Source of the DNA: Stropharia rugosoannulata
Taxonomy: Eukaryota; Basidiomycota; Agaricomycetes; Agaricales; Strophariaceae
DNA length: 64,000 bases
Direction: 5' to 3'
Assembly (NCBI GenBank): GCA_028532985.1
Contig: JANCIK010000006.1
Location: forward strand, 1,550,001 to 1,614,000
Shown here: one piece after another, positions 50,032 through 61,468 of the stretch
Numbering within the stretch: the first letter of the stretch is position 1
Layout: each line of letters begins with the position of its first letter
Program-made: the position numbers and the translations under genes
The notes under the pieces: generated by a model
Database searches by the model: none
Seen by the model: only the letters and a program-made list of their open reading frames with translations
What the model was told of the DNA's origin: nothing

Positions 50032-51136
50032 GCTATCCTGGGATCTCCTTTGGTCTATTCTACTTCAACTCTATTCGTGTATTTACTTGAGCATTGAAGC
50101 ACTGAGGCTTAAGCCACCGGCCTTGAGCGGTCAATACTGTCTCATCATCATCTTCTCACACCTGTCCATCGTCCTGCATCGATAGGGAAGCCTTATATAA
50201 ATACATTTGCTGATATTTTATAAGGGTTGAGGGAGAAATGGGACATGTGAATTTGGCCTTGGTTTCTGTTTTTCAATCATGTCGCGCCTGCGCCTTGAGC
50301 TTGAGGACAACTTGAGGACTCGATTTCGAGGATGGCAGCGTGTCTTCCACCCTCAATACACCCTGAATGTCCTGACCACTAGTTCCAGCGCTCGCCCTGC
50401 CATGTCGCGTTGAGCATGCAGTTGCGAGTTGTTTACTCTAATGGTTCAGGATGTCCATTGAAGGTTGATTGACTCAGGCCGCGTTTTTGGACAGCAGTTC
50501 ATTAATCATTCATGATCAGTGCGCGTCACCTATCACTGTGCGAACTTCGGCACGGCGCGCTCGGCACCCACGATTCGCGCAGAACCTTGGCAGCAAAGCT
50601 TGAGCAAAGTTGGAGCACAGCATAATCAACTACCAGCGAGATCCTACACAATACACAGACAGTAAGAGGCACCATGCCTCCCTCTTCCTCTAACTAATTA
50701 GCTTTTCCAGCCTCAGTACAAGAAATCGAACTGAAAATCAAGTGTTACAGTCCAGTGCCACCGTCGAGTGAGATACTTAAGTATTTATAGTCACTGTGGG
50801 CGCTTAATGAGATTCAAGTCAAACTCGGGTCTCTTTTTAAAGTTTGACGTTCCAGCTACTAAGTAGTATACTGCATTACTTTGCTGTGTAAATACGACTT
50901 CACATAAATTTTATTTTACCCGAACTATATGTGCATCCAGAAGTGTAGTAATTTAGCAAGTAAGTAGTAGCAAAGTAGTAGGTAGGTGGTATCGAATAAA
51001 AATAAATCACCAATTTCCTCTGCATTGAAATATCAAAACGCTTATTATTATGTAGATGAGTAGTCAGTCCTGTAGTAAGTCAAATAAAAGAATGTATAAA
51101 CAATTTAAAATAGTAGCCACTGGTCGCCTGCGTTGT
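50032..51136. other. intergenic between CE2 and CE3
   Basis: About 1.1 kb without a supported gene. It holds the second copy of the duplicated patch (50526-50650) and several short AT-rich stretches with GTAGTA/AAGTAG repeats near 50940-50990. Confidence 0.45.
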
Positions 51137-53376
51137 TCAGCGATGCAAGAAATCGGCATTCTCCTGCCAAAAGTGGACCTGTGCCTGGCGGTAATTGTCC
51201 GGAGACATCTCGATACCCTCCCCATCGAGAGTCAGGATATCTTGACTTTGGGAAGTATATTGCTCCCATTTCGGACCTAATTGAGGAGCGTAAGTCTCCA
51301 TAAAGGTACGCATTGAAATAAAACAGACAACTCACGTTCATTGCCGTGCTCGTCGTTCGGCTCGATGCTGTTGACAAACGAGATCCAGTAGTCTTGCATC
51401 GTCACACTCAATGTAGCCGCACCCGGCGTCCTGTTGACAAGCGTGCCGAAGACATACGGGATCTCAGCGCTGTGGGTAACTGCGATATACGCTCAGTGAC
51501 TATTGCAATAAGACACCGTATAGCTTGGGGGGAACATACCTCCGAGGGATCCTGGCGCCGCCATGGGATTGGCAAACTGCGGGAAGACAGTGGCGTCTCC
51601 GTCTACAAACCGATAGGCGAACACAGGCAGGCCGTTGCGCGCCTGCTTCTGGGTTATCATGCGTCGCGACGAGTGGATCAAGATGTCGCCCACTTCAAGC
51701 ATAAATGGTTACACCACGTCAGCGTACATTCGAGATAAAACAGAACAGAACAGAGATGCAACGACTCACGAATGGCGGCACATCGCTTGTACTGGCTGCT
51801 CAGGCCAAACGTCTTGTCCCCGGTTCCAAACGGTGCACCGAGCGCGGGGTCGTCGGGGTACAGCTCGAGGATCTGCTCCATGCGCTCATCGAAGATCTCC
51901 TGGCTGACGAGCGACGGCGCGACAAATGCGGTGACGAGCCCACGGATATGCGCCTCGGCGTCTACGAACTGTGGGGCGAACAGCGTACCCTCGTCCAGAG
52001 TCTCGCCAATGAGTAGGGGCAAATAGCCCCGCGCGTTGATCTGGGATGGGCGGTCCACGATAAGGCCCCCCGCGCCGTCGATCACGGGAAGGAAGGACAT
52101 GTTCATAAAGGTGATGTTGGCGCGGGCGAAGCCTTCCTCAAGAGACTGCGAGCTGGCGCTGCGGAGACAGTCAAAGGTATTGTTCGTACCGGCGGCGTAT
52201 GGGCAATCGGGCACGGCTGCTACAAATTGCTGCCATTGGATTTCTGTCCTTTCAGGCTCAAACACAGGCAGCATGGCGCCAGACTGTATAATCTAAAGGT
52301 GCTTGCCGTTTCATCACCTGCACTTAATGATTTTAATTTGAAGGTGCTTACCGCTGCTCGCGCCAGGCTATTTATTCTAGGCTGTGAGATGAAAGTCTGA
52401 ATGGAAACAGCCCCAGCACTTTCTCCTTGGATTGTCACCTATAAATAATCAACAGGGTGAGGAACTTTCATCATGAGCGCCCTATTGATATAAATATACC
52501 TTTGCTCTGTCGCCACCGAAAACGTGAATATTCTCCTGAATCCACTCCAACGCGGCAAGTTGATCATGCATTCCCAGATTCATCATCTTGCGTTTGCCAG
52601 CCTCAATCCCTTGGGGGAAGCCTAGTGGACCAACGCGGTAATTGACAGCAACGAATACAATGGGCGTGCCCTAGAATTTAACCACACTTAACATGCGCAT
52701 TGAATGAAGGAGATTAGATGGCTTACCCGGTCAATGCTTCTCGCCACTAGTTCAGTCCCATTATAATACGAAGACGCTCCAACTTTGATGAGGTATAAAT
52801 CAGATCTTCACCTAGACCCCAATGCTTTAAAAGAACTAACCAGTGAAACCACCTAATCGCACCATTAGATCACTTGCAGACGTACACTCACTTGCCACTC
52901 ACCTCCGTAAATCCAAAACATCACGGGAAGCTTGTCGTCGTGACGTAGTCCAGCTGGACGGTAGATATCCATAGTCAAACAGTCTTCAGATATTCCGCTT
53001 GGTGGAGGAGGCTGGACGTAGTGAATAAAATCATTGTGTAAGGAATGTCAACTTCACAAACTGAGTATCATACCATTTGAATGCAGCCAGGTCCGGAGGT
53101 CTTCGCATTGAGAGTCCTTGCTTTGATGCTCTTGGAGAGGACAGGGAAATTCAAACGCAGTTCCCCAACGGGTGCCTTTGCGTATGGTATGCCTGTTTGC
53201 TAAGTCTAAGAGAAAAAAATACGGGAAAAGACAAGCTCAGATATACCTCCAAAGAATTCCACGTCGCCAAACTTGCTACCGATGACATGTGTGCCACCAA
53301 ATTGAACGCTGGGGGAGGGAGTGTAGGACAGCAGTTTGCTGACGATCGCAACGAGAAAGATGACTATGCCCCCCAT
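51137..53376 (-). CDS. type-B carboxylesterase/lipase, CE3
   Basis: N-terminus [17 protein letters not shown] (signal-like) with VEFFGG, then [18 protein letters not shown]. The oxyanion sequence is WIYGGGF, with Tyr replacing the His of CE1, CE2 and CE5. The nucleophile elbow is [12 protein letters not shown], the canonical Ala form. The acid region is [14 protein letters not shown] and the histidine [12 protein letters not shown], and the protein ends ADFLHR. The 12-nt microexon is 52852-52841. The intron after ARSIDRG has a normal GTAAGC donor. Intact, about 550 aa. By N-terminus and promoter it groups with CE1 and CE2; by nucleophile and oxyanion it resembles CE4. Confidence 0.88.
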
Positions 53377-53419
53377 ATTCTGCGGGAGCGATTACGACAT
53401 GGAAAAGTGCAAGGAGGTC

Positions 53420-53432
53420 CACCTACTTATAT
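53420..53432 (-). promoter_or_regulatory. TATA-like promoter element shared by CE1-CE3
   Basis: ATATAAGTAGGTG on the minus strand, about 44-56 nt upstream of the CE3 ATG. CE4 and CE5 lack this exact sequence. Confidence 0.6.
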
Positions 53433-53994
53433 ACCATCAAGGGATCCGATTAGCGTAAGACCAGTAGCTTCTAACTGAATGATTTTTTCCCATGTGCTGG
53501 TCGACTGAATGGTATACTTGTCGAGTGACTATTCAGAGTTGGGGTGGTGAAGGGACGCCTGTTAAGGTAACGACCCCCCAAAATGCCCCTTCGACGGATC
53601 ATAGTGGCGTCCGTCAGCATTTCCTGGAAGTTTCCAATATGATTATTGAAATTGACATTGATAAGTTTAAGCAACCAGTCACCTTCCAGCAGGTGTATAC
53701 TTTTCGAAGTGCTGGAATGAATGTAGGACTCCGAGGGTCAGTGCCTCATACAGGTTCGCGAAGCGCGCCTGCTCTAGGCGGCCCACTCCGTCGGTTTGAT
53801 TTGACTGGGAAGGTGCACGCACACTTGACAAATAGCCGAATGGATTTTTCGAGCTGCTCCAGAGCCCATAAGCCTGACGCATCTTACTCAATGATATTTT
53901 GGATGCCTAAACGGAAATGATTTTCTCCAAACAATAAATCCATTAGCAGGTGCCACAGAAGCAAAGTATAGTATACGACATCCATAAAAAATGG
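53433..53994. other. intergenic between CE3 and CE4
   Basis: Overlapping ORFs on both strands (plus 53492-53920, minus 53679-53891) show no domain or splice signature. Treated as chance. Confidence 0.4.
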
Positions 53995-56204
53995 TTAACG
54001 ATGCAGGAAGTCAGGGTTGTTTTGCCAAAACGCAATCTGCTTCGCACGGTAATTGTCTTGAGTGACAACAGATCCATCTCCGTCAAGATTCAAAACCACA
54101 GGGTTCTTCGGCGTGTACTGCGTCCATTCGGTACCTGTAGTATGTCGTACTTTTAGATTAGCGCAGAGCAGAGCAATGATCAACGCACGATTTGCGCCAT
54201 GGGCGTCATTCGGATCGAGGCTGTTGACAAAGGAAATCCAATAATTCTGCATAACAACACTGAGTGTAGTTGCATTTAGGGTTTTATTAACGAGTGTGCC
54301 AAAGACATAGGGGATTTCAGAACTATGTGGCACTGCAATTTGGCTTTGTGAATACTCCAAAAATATTCCATTCAAAAAGACGCACCTCCAAGGGATCGCG
54401 GAGCCGAATCGACAGGTGCAAACTCGGGGAACACGACAGCGTCATGATCCATGAAATGGTAAGCGAAGACCGGAAGCCCGAGTGCGGACACCTGTTGGCT
54501 GACAGTGCGACGCGATGAATGGAGTAGAAGGTCTCCAACTACAAAATGAAGGTCAGATGCCAGTAGCCATTGATTTGCAAATCGGCGCACATATAGCAGC
54601 ATAGCGTTTGTACTGGCTGCTCAAGCCAAACGTTTCATTTCCAGTACCGAATGGCGATCCAAGCGCCGCAATGTCTGGGTACAAACGAAGCATTTCCGTC
54701 AAGTTGTTATTGAACTGTGACGGTCCGAGGAGAGGCGGGGAAATGAATGCCTCAATCATATCTCTTACTTGACTTGTGGAATTGATGTTTTGGGCAGTGA
54801 TAATAGTCCCCTCATCCAGGTTTGCGCCATGAAGTAACGGAAGATATCCCGTGGCGTTTATTCTTGACAAGCGATCGACGATGAGGCCCCCGGGACCGTC
54901 AATAACGGGAAAGAAAGAACCGTTTGAGAAGCCGGCGTTCGTACTGATTATGGCTTGCGCCAGGGATGATGAACTGGAAAGCCGGACGCAATCGAAGGTG
55001 TCATTGGAGCCGGCGAAAGACGAACACGAGGGTATAGCTGCGATGTATTCCTGCCAATTAGCTTCGTTTCGCTCGGGGCCATAGGTTGGCTCGCTGCCAC
55101 CAGATTCTAGGATCTAATCAATATTAACAGCTCAGTACACAATTGGCACAAAGTGTGTTATATCTTACAGCAGCCCTTGCTAGGCTTTTAATCCTAGATT
55201 GCAGGAAGAAAGCTTGGATGGAAAGAGCACCCGCACTTTCTCCTTGAAGCGTCACCTTTGGCGTGTTCCTTCAGTATTAGTAGAACCGGGTGATACGATA
55301 GGAAGTGATAGGCACCTTCGATTTATCACCTCCGAAATTATGTATATTGTTTTGAATCCATTCCAGAGCGATGAGTTGGTCGTGGAGGCCTAGATTTAAT
55401 ATTTTGCGCTGACCTGCCTCGATACCCTGGGGGAAACCAAGTGGACCAAGGCGATAGTTGACACTTATGAATATGATCGGGGTGCCCTATAGACAATGGA
55501 CATTAACATTTGAAGCAATGAAAGTAGTATGAACTCACTCTGTCAATGCTCCGTGTGACAAGGTCTGTTCCATTATAGAACGAAGACGCTCCGACTTCCA
55601 GAGTATTAACACTAATCTCTGGCAGAAGCTGAATCGAACATACCGATGAATCCACCTTCAAGGGTTGCATTGGTGTCAATATAGTTGGTCATGAAATCAA
55701 AGAAGAGATGGTCAAACCTCCGTAAATCCAAAACAAGATAGGAAGTTTGACATCTGGTGTGATCCCAGCAGGACGATATACATCAATAGTCAAGCAGTCT
55801 TCCGATATGCCACTTGGGGGTGAAGGCTAGCGGCAGCACTCGTCAGCCAGAGCCGTGTATGTTACGGTGGGATAAATATTACATACCGTTTGCAGGCAAC
55901 CAGGACCAGACTGCCTTGCATCAAAATCCTTCGCATCTATGGAAGTAGACAGGACGGGGAAATTTAGTCGAAGTGGACCCAAGGGCGGTTCAGCATACGG
56001 TACGCCTGTTGAAAAAGCAAGAATTGCATTTGTCATGACTGAGTCCTTTGTATACAGATAGATATTTAACTGACCTCCGAAAAATTCGACTTTGCCGAAT
56101 TGGCTACCCGTGATGTTTGTACTGTTCAGTCGAACGACGGGCTCGGAAGCGGCGCCAGTCAGCAGACCAACGCTGGATATAGCTAGGATTAACAGGTTAA
56201 TCAT
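53995..56204 (-). CDS. type-B carboxylesterase/lipase, CE4
   Basis: A clear signal peptide [20 protein letters not shown] precedes [17 protein letters not shown]. Motifs: [43 protein letters not shown], oxyanion [15 protein letters not shown] and [20 protein letters not shown]. The nucleophile is [12 protein letters not shown], the acid region [14 protein letters not shown] and the histidine [12 protein letters not shown]. It ends [10 protein letters not shown]. The microexon is 55655-55644 (12 nt) and the following introns have GT donors. It has several Asn-X-Ser/Thr sites, compatible with secretion. It groups with CE5 by HGAN before the acid residue and by HSSEIP. Confidence 0.87.
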
Positions 56205-56285
56205 TCTCGAGGGGTGCTTACTACGAATAACGAAAGGCTTGACTATTTATGCAAATTTAAAGAATCTAAAAACAGACAGTGCGAG
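56205..56285. other. CE4 promoter region
   Basis: Short AT-rich stretch with GCATAAATAG on the minus strand, a looser TATA-like sequence than in CE1-CE3. Confidence 0.4.
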
Positions 56286-56810
56286 TCATTTTTGTTCGTC
56301 GAAGAGAGAAGTTACCCGGAAAAAAGAGGGATTTCGGCTAGACAACGACTGAATATCCGCAATGTAAGCAGTTAGCAGATTGGTAATGCGCTGGCCACAT
56401 TTGGGCCACATATATTCATTTTCATCCCAACTCGCAGGCGCCAGAGGACCACAGCGGTCACGGCAAAGCGTACATGTATATGTCCTAGAGTCAGCATCGT
56501 AATATAAACCATTACGCAGCCGTACGCAGACCTATATCAGACCCAGTCCCAGTGGTCATCGCAGGGCAGGCTTATCCTGATTGTTTCTAGTAACTTCGAC
56601 AAATATGACCGGTCTTGTATGTCGTCAGCTGCAAGTCGGTGCAAACAAATAAATGACGCTACAGGCACAGAAGCTGCGGTTAAGGGGGTCTGTTTCAGAG
56701 CGTTCAGTAATGTGGATGGTTCGATTTGTGAGAATAGATTGGTCGGTGATGAGCTGATGACGCTAGAAGACAAGCAGAAGGCATACATTTACTTGATGTG
56801 GACATAATGG
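56286..56810 (-). other. unresolved ORF pair with possible zinc-binding block
   Basis: Minus-strand reading gives two adjacent open blocks in different frames. The upstream one (about 56788-56540) ends SYLSKLLETIRISLP, CDDHWDW. The downstream one (56533-56286) reads LRNGLYYDADSRTYTCTLCR, DRCGPLAPASWDENEYMWPK, CGQRITNLLTAYIADIQS and stops at 56286-56288. The C-x2-C-x3-C and later C spacing suggests zinc binding. The frames meet without a usable intron (only about 11 nt between them), so either the gene is frameshifted or the splicing is unresolved. Family not recognised. Confidence 0.35.
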
Positions 56811-57026
56811 AAAAAAGTCATCCGGGTTCGTTAAATCATGGGGCTTAGCTTCCCTCTTTGCCAAATTCTCAATTCGAATCAACGGACCGGGCATGAATTC
56901 TCGACAATTCTCGACATGACGCCCCCTCGGAAGCGTGTCATACATGCAGCACACCTAGGTCACCAGATAAAATATAGCTTATTCAAAGCTTAGATTGGCG
57001 GATAAAGCAATAATAATGATGATGAC
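56811..57026. other. intergenic, 3' side of CE5
   Basis: No supported gene. Confidence 0.4.
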
Positions 57027-59172
57027 CTAACGATGAAGTAAGTCAGGATTATTCTGCCAGAACGAAATCTGTTGTTCGCGATAAATATCCGGTGCCATAA
57101 CCAACCCCTTCCCGTTGAGGCTCAGAACTGCTTGATGTCCCGGTACATATCGATCCCACTTTGGACCTGCGATGATTAAAAGCGTGTCGCAGTTAGATAC
57201 ACACAATCAACCAATAATAGTGAGCGAGAGCCGACGTACGCTTTTCTCCGAACGCGTCATTCGGGTCGAGGCTAGTCACGAAGGATATCCAGTAGTCCTG
57301 CATAACCCTGCTCAACGCAGCCGCATCCGGAGTTTTATTGACGAGTGTCCCGAATACGTATGGTATCTCGGAACTGTGTGCAACTACCTTTTTTGAGTTT
57401 TGTACGAGCCTTGCAAATAGTTATGACACACCTCCCAAAGGCCCGGAGGGTTGTGCAGGCGCGAATTCAGGAAACACCACCGCATCGCGGTCCATAAAGT
57501 GGTATGCAAAAACTGGAACGCCATTCGCGGACATCTGCTGGCCGAGTGTGCGCCGGGAGGAGTGGATACCGAGGTCGCCCACTATTCTAGGATCAGCACT
57601 GGTTAATAAGCTTTATAAATACACTTACTTATCGCAGCAAAGCGCTTGTACTGGCTGCTCAGCCCAAACGTATCGTCGCCAGTCCCAAATGGCGACCCGA
57701 GGGCAGGAATATCCGGGTATAGCTTCATAGCCTTCTGCATCCCTTTTGCGACTTCATCCGGTGAGACAAGAGGGGGCGATATCAAGGTTTCTAATATAGC
57801 TTGCACCTCGTCTGTAGAACTGATATTCACGGGAGTGCCTAATGTACCTTCGTCGCAGTTGGCACCATGTAGAATAGGTATGTTTCCCATGGCCTTGATT
57901 CTTGAAAAGCGGTTGACTATGAGGCCTCCTGGACCGTCGATCACAGGGAAGAATGACATGTTCGAAAACCCAGCATTACTGTCGATAATTGCTTGATTAA
58001 GCGAGGACGAGCTTGCGCGCCGGATACAGTCGAAGGTGTTATTTGTGCCAACTGTGGACACGCACGATGGAATAGCTGCAACGTATGTTTGCCAGCTGCC
58101 TTCATAATGTTCGGGACCAAATATAGGTAGCGGGCCTCCCGATTGCATTATCTATGTATGTATGAATTCATTTTTTAAGGATGCGCAATCGGTATCGATA
58201 CTTACTGCAGCACGCGCTAACGATTTAATTCTTGAGTGTAGGAGGAAAGTTTGTATAGATAGAACACCGGCACTTTCTCCTTGAATTGCGACCTATGAAA
58301 TTATTTTAACCTTTCAACTCAGCAAAGCAAGTAAAGAAAATACTCTGGACTTGTCGCCTCCAAAATTATGGATGTTTTCTTGTATCCATTCCAAAGCTAC
58401 AAGTTGGTCATGAAGCCCGAGGTTCAGTATTCTCCGCTGACCTGCTTCTATTCCCCTGGGAAATCCAAGTGGACCGAGGCGGTAATTAGCACTGATGAAC
58501 ATGATCGGGGTTCCCTGTAGACGGTCAGTATCTGTATGATGGAAAACATTAAACAATGCAAACTCTACTGATACTTCGCGCAACTATGCTTGATCCATTG
58601 TAGTATGAAGATGCACCGACTTGATAGTTGTCAGAAGAGTTTTCTAGGAAGCTGATTACCAAGACAAACCAATGAAGCCGCCCCCATGGATCCAGAAGAG
58701 GACAGGAAGTTTTGGGCCGGGTGATATGCCAGCTGGGCGATATATATCCATCGTCAAGCAGTCTTCGCATATTCCGCTCGGTGCTGGGGGCTTGTGTTTG
58801 TCATAGTCAGTGCTAGTTAAGTAGTGAGGAATACGATGACACTTTGAGGTACTACCGTTTGCAAACAGCCAGGACCCGAACGCGTCGCATCGAAGGTCTT
58901 CGCGTTGATTGTAGTGGAGAGTACAGGAAAATTCAGGCGTAGATCGCCAATAGGAGGTTCTGCGTATGGTATTCCTGTTTGATGTGTCAAGTAAGCATGC
59001 AACATTAAAACAATGGAGAGGCTTGAATACCTCCGAAGAAGTCGACCTCGCCATATCTGGTGCCAATGATCAGTGTATCCTCCAGTAACACAATTGGATC
59101 CTCAGAAGGTGAAAGCAGTAAGCTGAGCAGAGATACAACTGAGGTCAGGGCCAGCACGCTTTTCAGAGTCAT
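57027..59172 (-). CDS. type-B carboxylesterase/lipase, CE5
   Basis: Signal-like N-terminus MTLKSVLALTSVVSLLSLLL, then [24 protein letters not shown] and [25 protein letters not shown] is encoded in one exon with the upstream sequence: the intron that isolates the 12-nt microexon in CE1-CE4 is absent. [37 protein letters not shown], nucleophile VAIQGESAGVLS, LHGANCDEGTLG and [12 protein letters not shown] follow. It ends NPDLLHR. The donor after ARSISR is GTTTGC, weak but in frame. Intact. Divergent from the Ser-rich gene at 59807. Confidence 0.87.
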
Positions 59173-59806
59173 AGTACCTCAGCGGTCGATGAAGAGGCGC
59201 TATGAACGATTAATTATAGGCCCATTGGTCATATATTCGTAAGACCAAAATAAGATACGCTTAAATACCGCGACACGTTCTCAAGCATGCTGCTCTTTTT
59301 TTATTCCTTCTTGCTCAGCAAACATGTCATTGCCTGGTGTGTTGTAAGACGGATTTGGCGCATGTATGCGCGTTTTGCAATCGCTCAGAGTGGATCCCGG
59401 TATGATATCCGGTTTATTCAAAGTGGTCGCAGGAACTAGGGACGGAGCCGACCGGTTGGACTAGTGCAAACTGGGTAACGAAACCCAAACATCACCGCCG
59501 CCAAATCCGCGACAAGGGAGTTGCCTCGCCAGTTGCGCTGACTGGTGAGCACCTTCACAGGGACGATGTGTTCGCCGGGGGCTGAGGATGACATGATGGC
59601 GATAATGAAATTGGGAATGATGATAGTCGGTAGCAACGGTAGTGAGAGGTTCATTAATTGAGGAGATGCGGAATTCCCACAGTCTTCCTTTCCCCCGTTC
59701 TTCTTCCTGTCAGTCGCGCCAGCGGCGACTAGCTAGACGCTTGCTCCAAGCTCCTTCACGATCCTTTCTCTCTCCACTCTTTTGTCCTTCTTTGGCTTAC
59801 GTTACT
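59173..59806. other. divergent promoter region
   Basis: 634 bp between CE5 and the second Ser-rich gene. The right half is pyrimidine-rich (CTTCCTTTCCCCCGTTCTTC near 59685-59705), as in front of the first Ser-rich gene. No gene seen. Confidence 0.5.
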
Positions 59807-61468
59807 ATGACTCTCACCCAACGCGCTATCATGCACCTCCACAAGGGCAAGCACATCGTCCCTCGTGCAGCTGCTCCAACGTCGTCTAGCACGTCTGCCT
59901 CTACAACAGCAAAAGGTCTGCATCCAATCATTCCTCCAAACATGTGCTCACCTCCCCGCAACAGCAGCAGCAACTCCTACGGATCCAACTACCCCCACTC
60001 CCGCCAAACCTGCGCTTACACCCACCGTCACCCCCAAAGTGCCAATCACTGGCTCAACCTCTTCTTCTACTTCCTCCTCCTCCACCACCTCAAGCAGCTC
60101 GACGTTGTCGTCTTCCTCGACGTCCAGCTCCAGCTCGTCCAACCCTACCTCGTCTTCGACGCTTGCTACCTCCTCGTCAACATCATCCGTGCGTTTTCAT
60201 TTCGCGTCATTGTTCAGGTCTATCACTGACATTTTCTACAGTCTGCTGCAAGCATCATTCCCAAGGTTCCGGAGACTCCAAGTACAAATATTGCAACCCA
60301 GACCAGCTCGTCTCCGTCGATCTCGTCTTCTCAAACCGCAGTCGATGCATCAGCGTCGCAAACCGCTGCACCGTCCTCTGGCTTGGGAACTGGGACGATT
60401 CTTGGAATTGTTGGAGGTGTCTTGCTCGGAATTCTCGTCATTTGCCTTGTTGCTGGATTCTTCTTAAGACGACTGCGCAAGAGAGTCAAGAACCGTGGTG
60501 GTTTCGATGCAGCTGAATTCCGGCGCTCTGCCGTTATTCTCGATGAGAAAGACGAAAAGGCATCTTTGCGCCCGCGCCCGCCCTCCATGATCGAGCGTAA
60601 GAAACAAGCCGCTCAGTCTGTGAATGTCCCAAGGAATCTTCCTCCGCCCACTATGAGCTACCCTTTCTCGGATCGTGCATCTCAAATCCCGTCCGCTCCT
60701 CCCTCCTTGTACGGCAGTGACGCAGGCTCAGTCCTTCCTCATTTCGGCGGCAACGCCCATTATGCACCTATTCCGCAAACCCCAACCTCTGGCGCAGCTT
60801 TCGGTGCAATTCCTGGTGCATACGGCGTTCCTCCTCCTCTTGCACCCTATAACGGCGCTCAGTACGATCAGGCTGGTTTCGGCGCTCCACCAATTCCCGG
60901 CACCTACGGCCCCGGTGCATATGCAGCCTATGGTGCGGACCCGAGGTACCCTCAATACCAACAGAATCAAGGATACCCACACTATTCCCCTTACCAGCAA
61001 CAATCTCAGGCCCGCTTCGCGCAGCAACAGCAACCACAGATGTTCGGATATGGACAAGGAGGTATTGCCCCTCAACCCACCGGTGGCGCCCTGCCTAACC
61101 CATACCCGCATTCACCCTCTGTTTCACCTGATCCTCTTGCCCCCGCCGCGACTCCGGCTCCTGCGTCCTCCCTCAGAGACTCTGCGAATAGTTTAACCGA
61201 TTCAACCTCCTCTGAAGCTTCGAACCACCGGCGCCAGCCGACCCAGTCCGGTGGCGCGCCCCCTGCGTACGAGGAGGATGCCAACACTGCCAAGTTCGCA
61301 GCTATGCGTGACCACAAGGTTAAGCCCACCGATATGGCTGTGCGCAACGAGTCTAGTGGGGAGGGCAGCGCGTCGTCTGCGGCAACTAGCGCCGCTCCCA
61401 AACAACATGCTAGAGGCATGTCTTCGCACACTCTTTACGATGATGGCGATGCATACGGGGGTATGTAG
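59807..61468 (+). CDS. Ser/Thr-rich single-pass membrane protein with Pro/Gln/Tyr-rich tail (copy 2)
   Basis: Paralogue of 41875-43445. Three exons join in phase (59807-59915, 59965-60188, 60242-61468), giving 519 aa. It begins TLTQRAIMHLHKGKHIVPRA. A Thr/Pro block (TPTDPTTPTPAKPALTPT) and a Ser-rich tract follow. The membrane helix is TILGIVGGVLLGILVICLVA, then RRLRKRVKNRGG. The tail holds PPPTMSYPFSDRASQIPSAP, repeated Tyr-Pro-Gln motifs (YPQYQQNQGYPHYSPYQQQ), PPAYEED and a final DAYGGM. PPAY is a candidate PY motif for Rsp5/Nedd4-type ligases, an inference. The intron between the Ser tract and the membrane helix is shared with copy 1; the other intron positions differ. Confidence 0.8.

Noticed and set aside
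53492..53920. 142-codon plus-strand ORF between CE3 and CE4
   Set aside because: No recognisable motif, no introns, and an opposite-strand ORF of similar length covers part of it.
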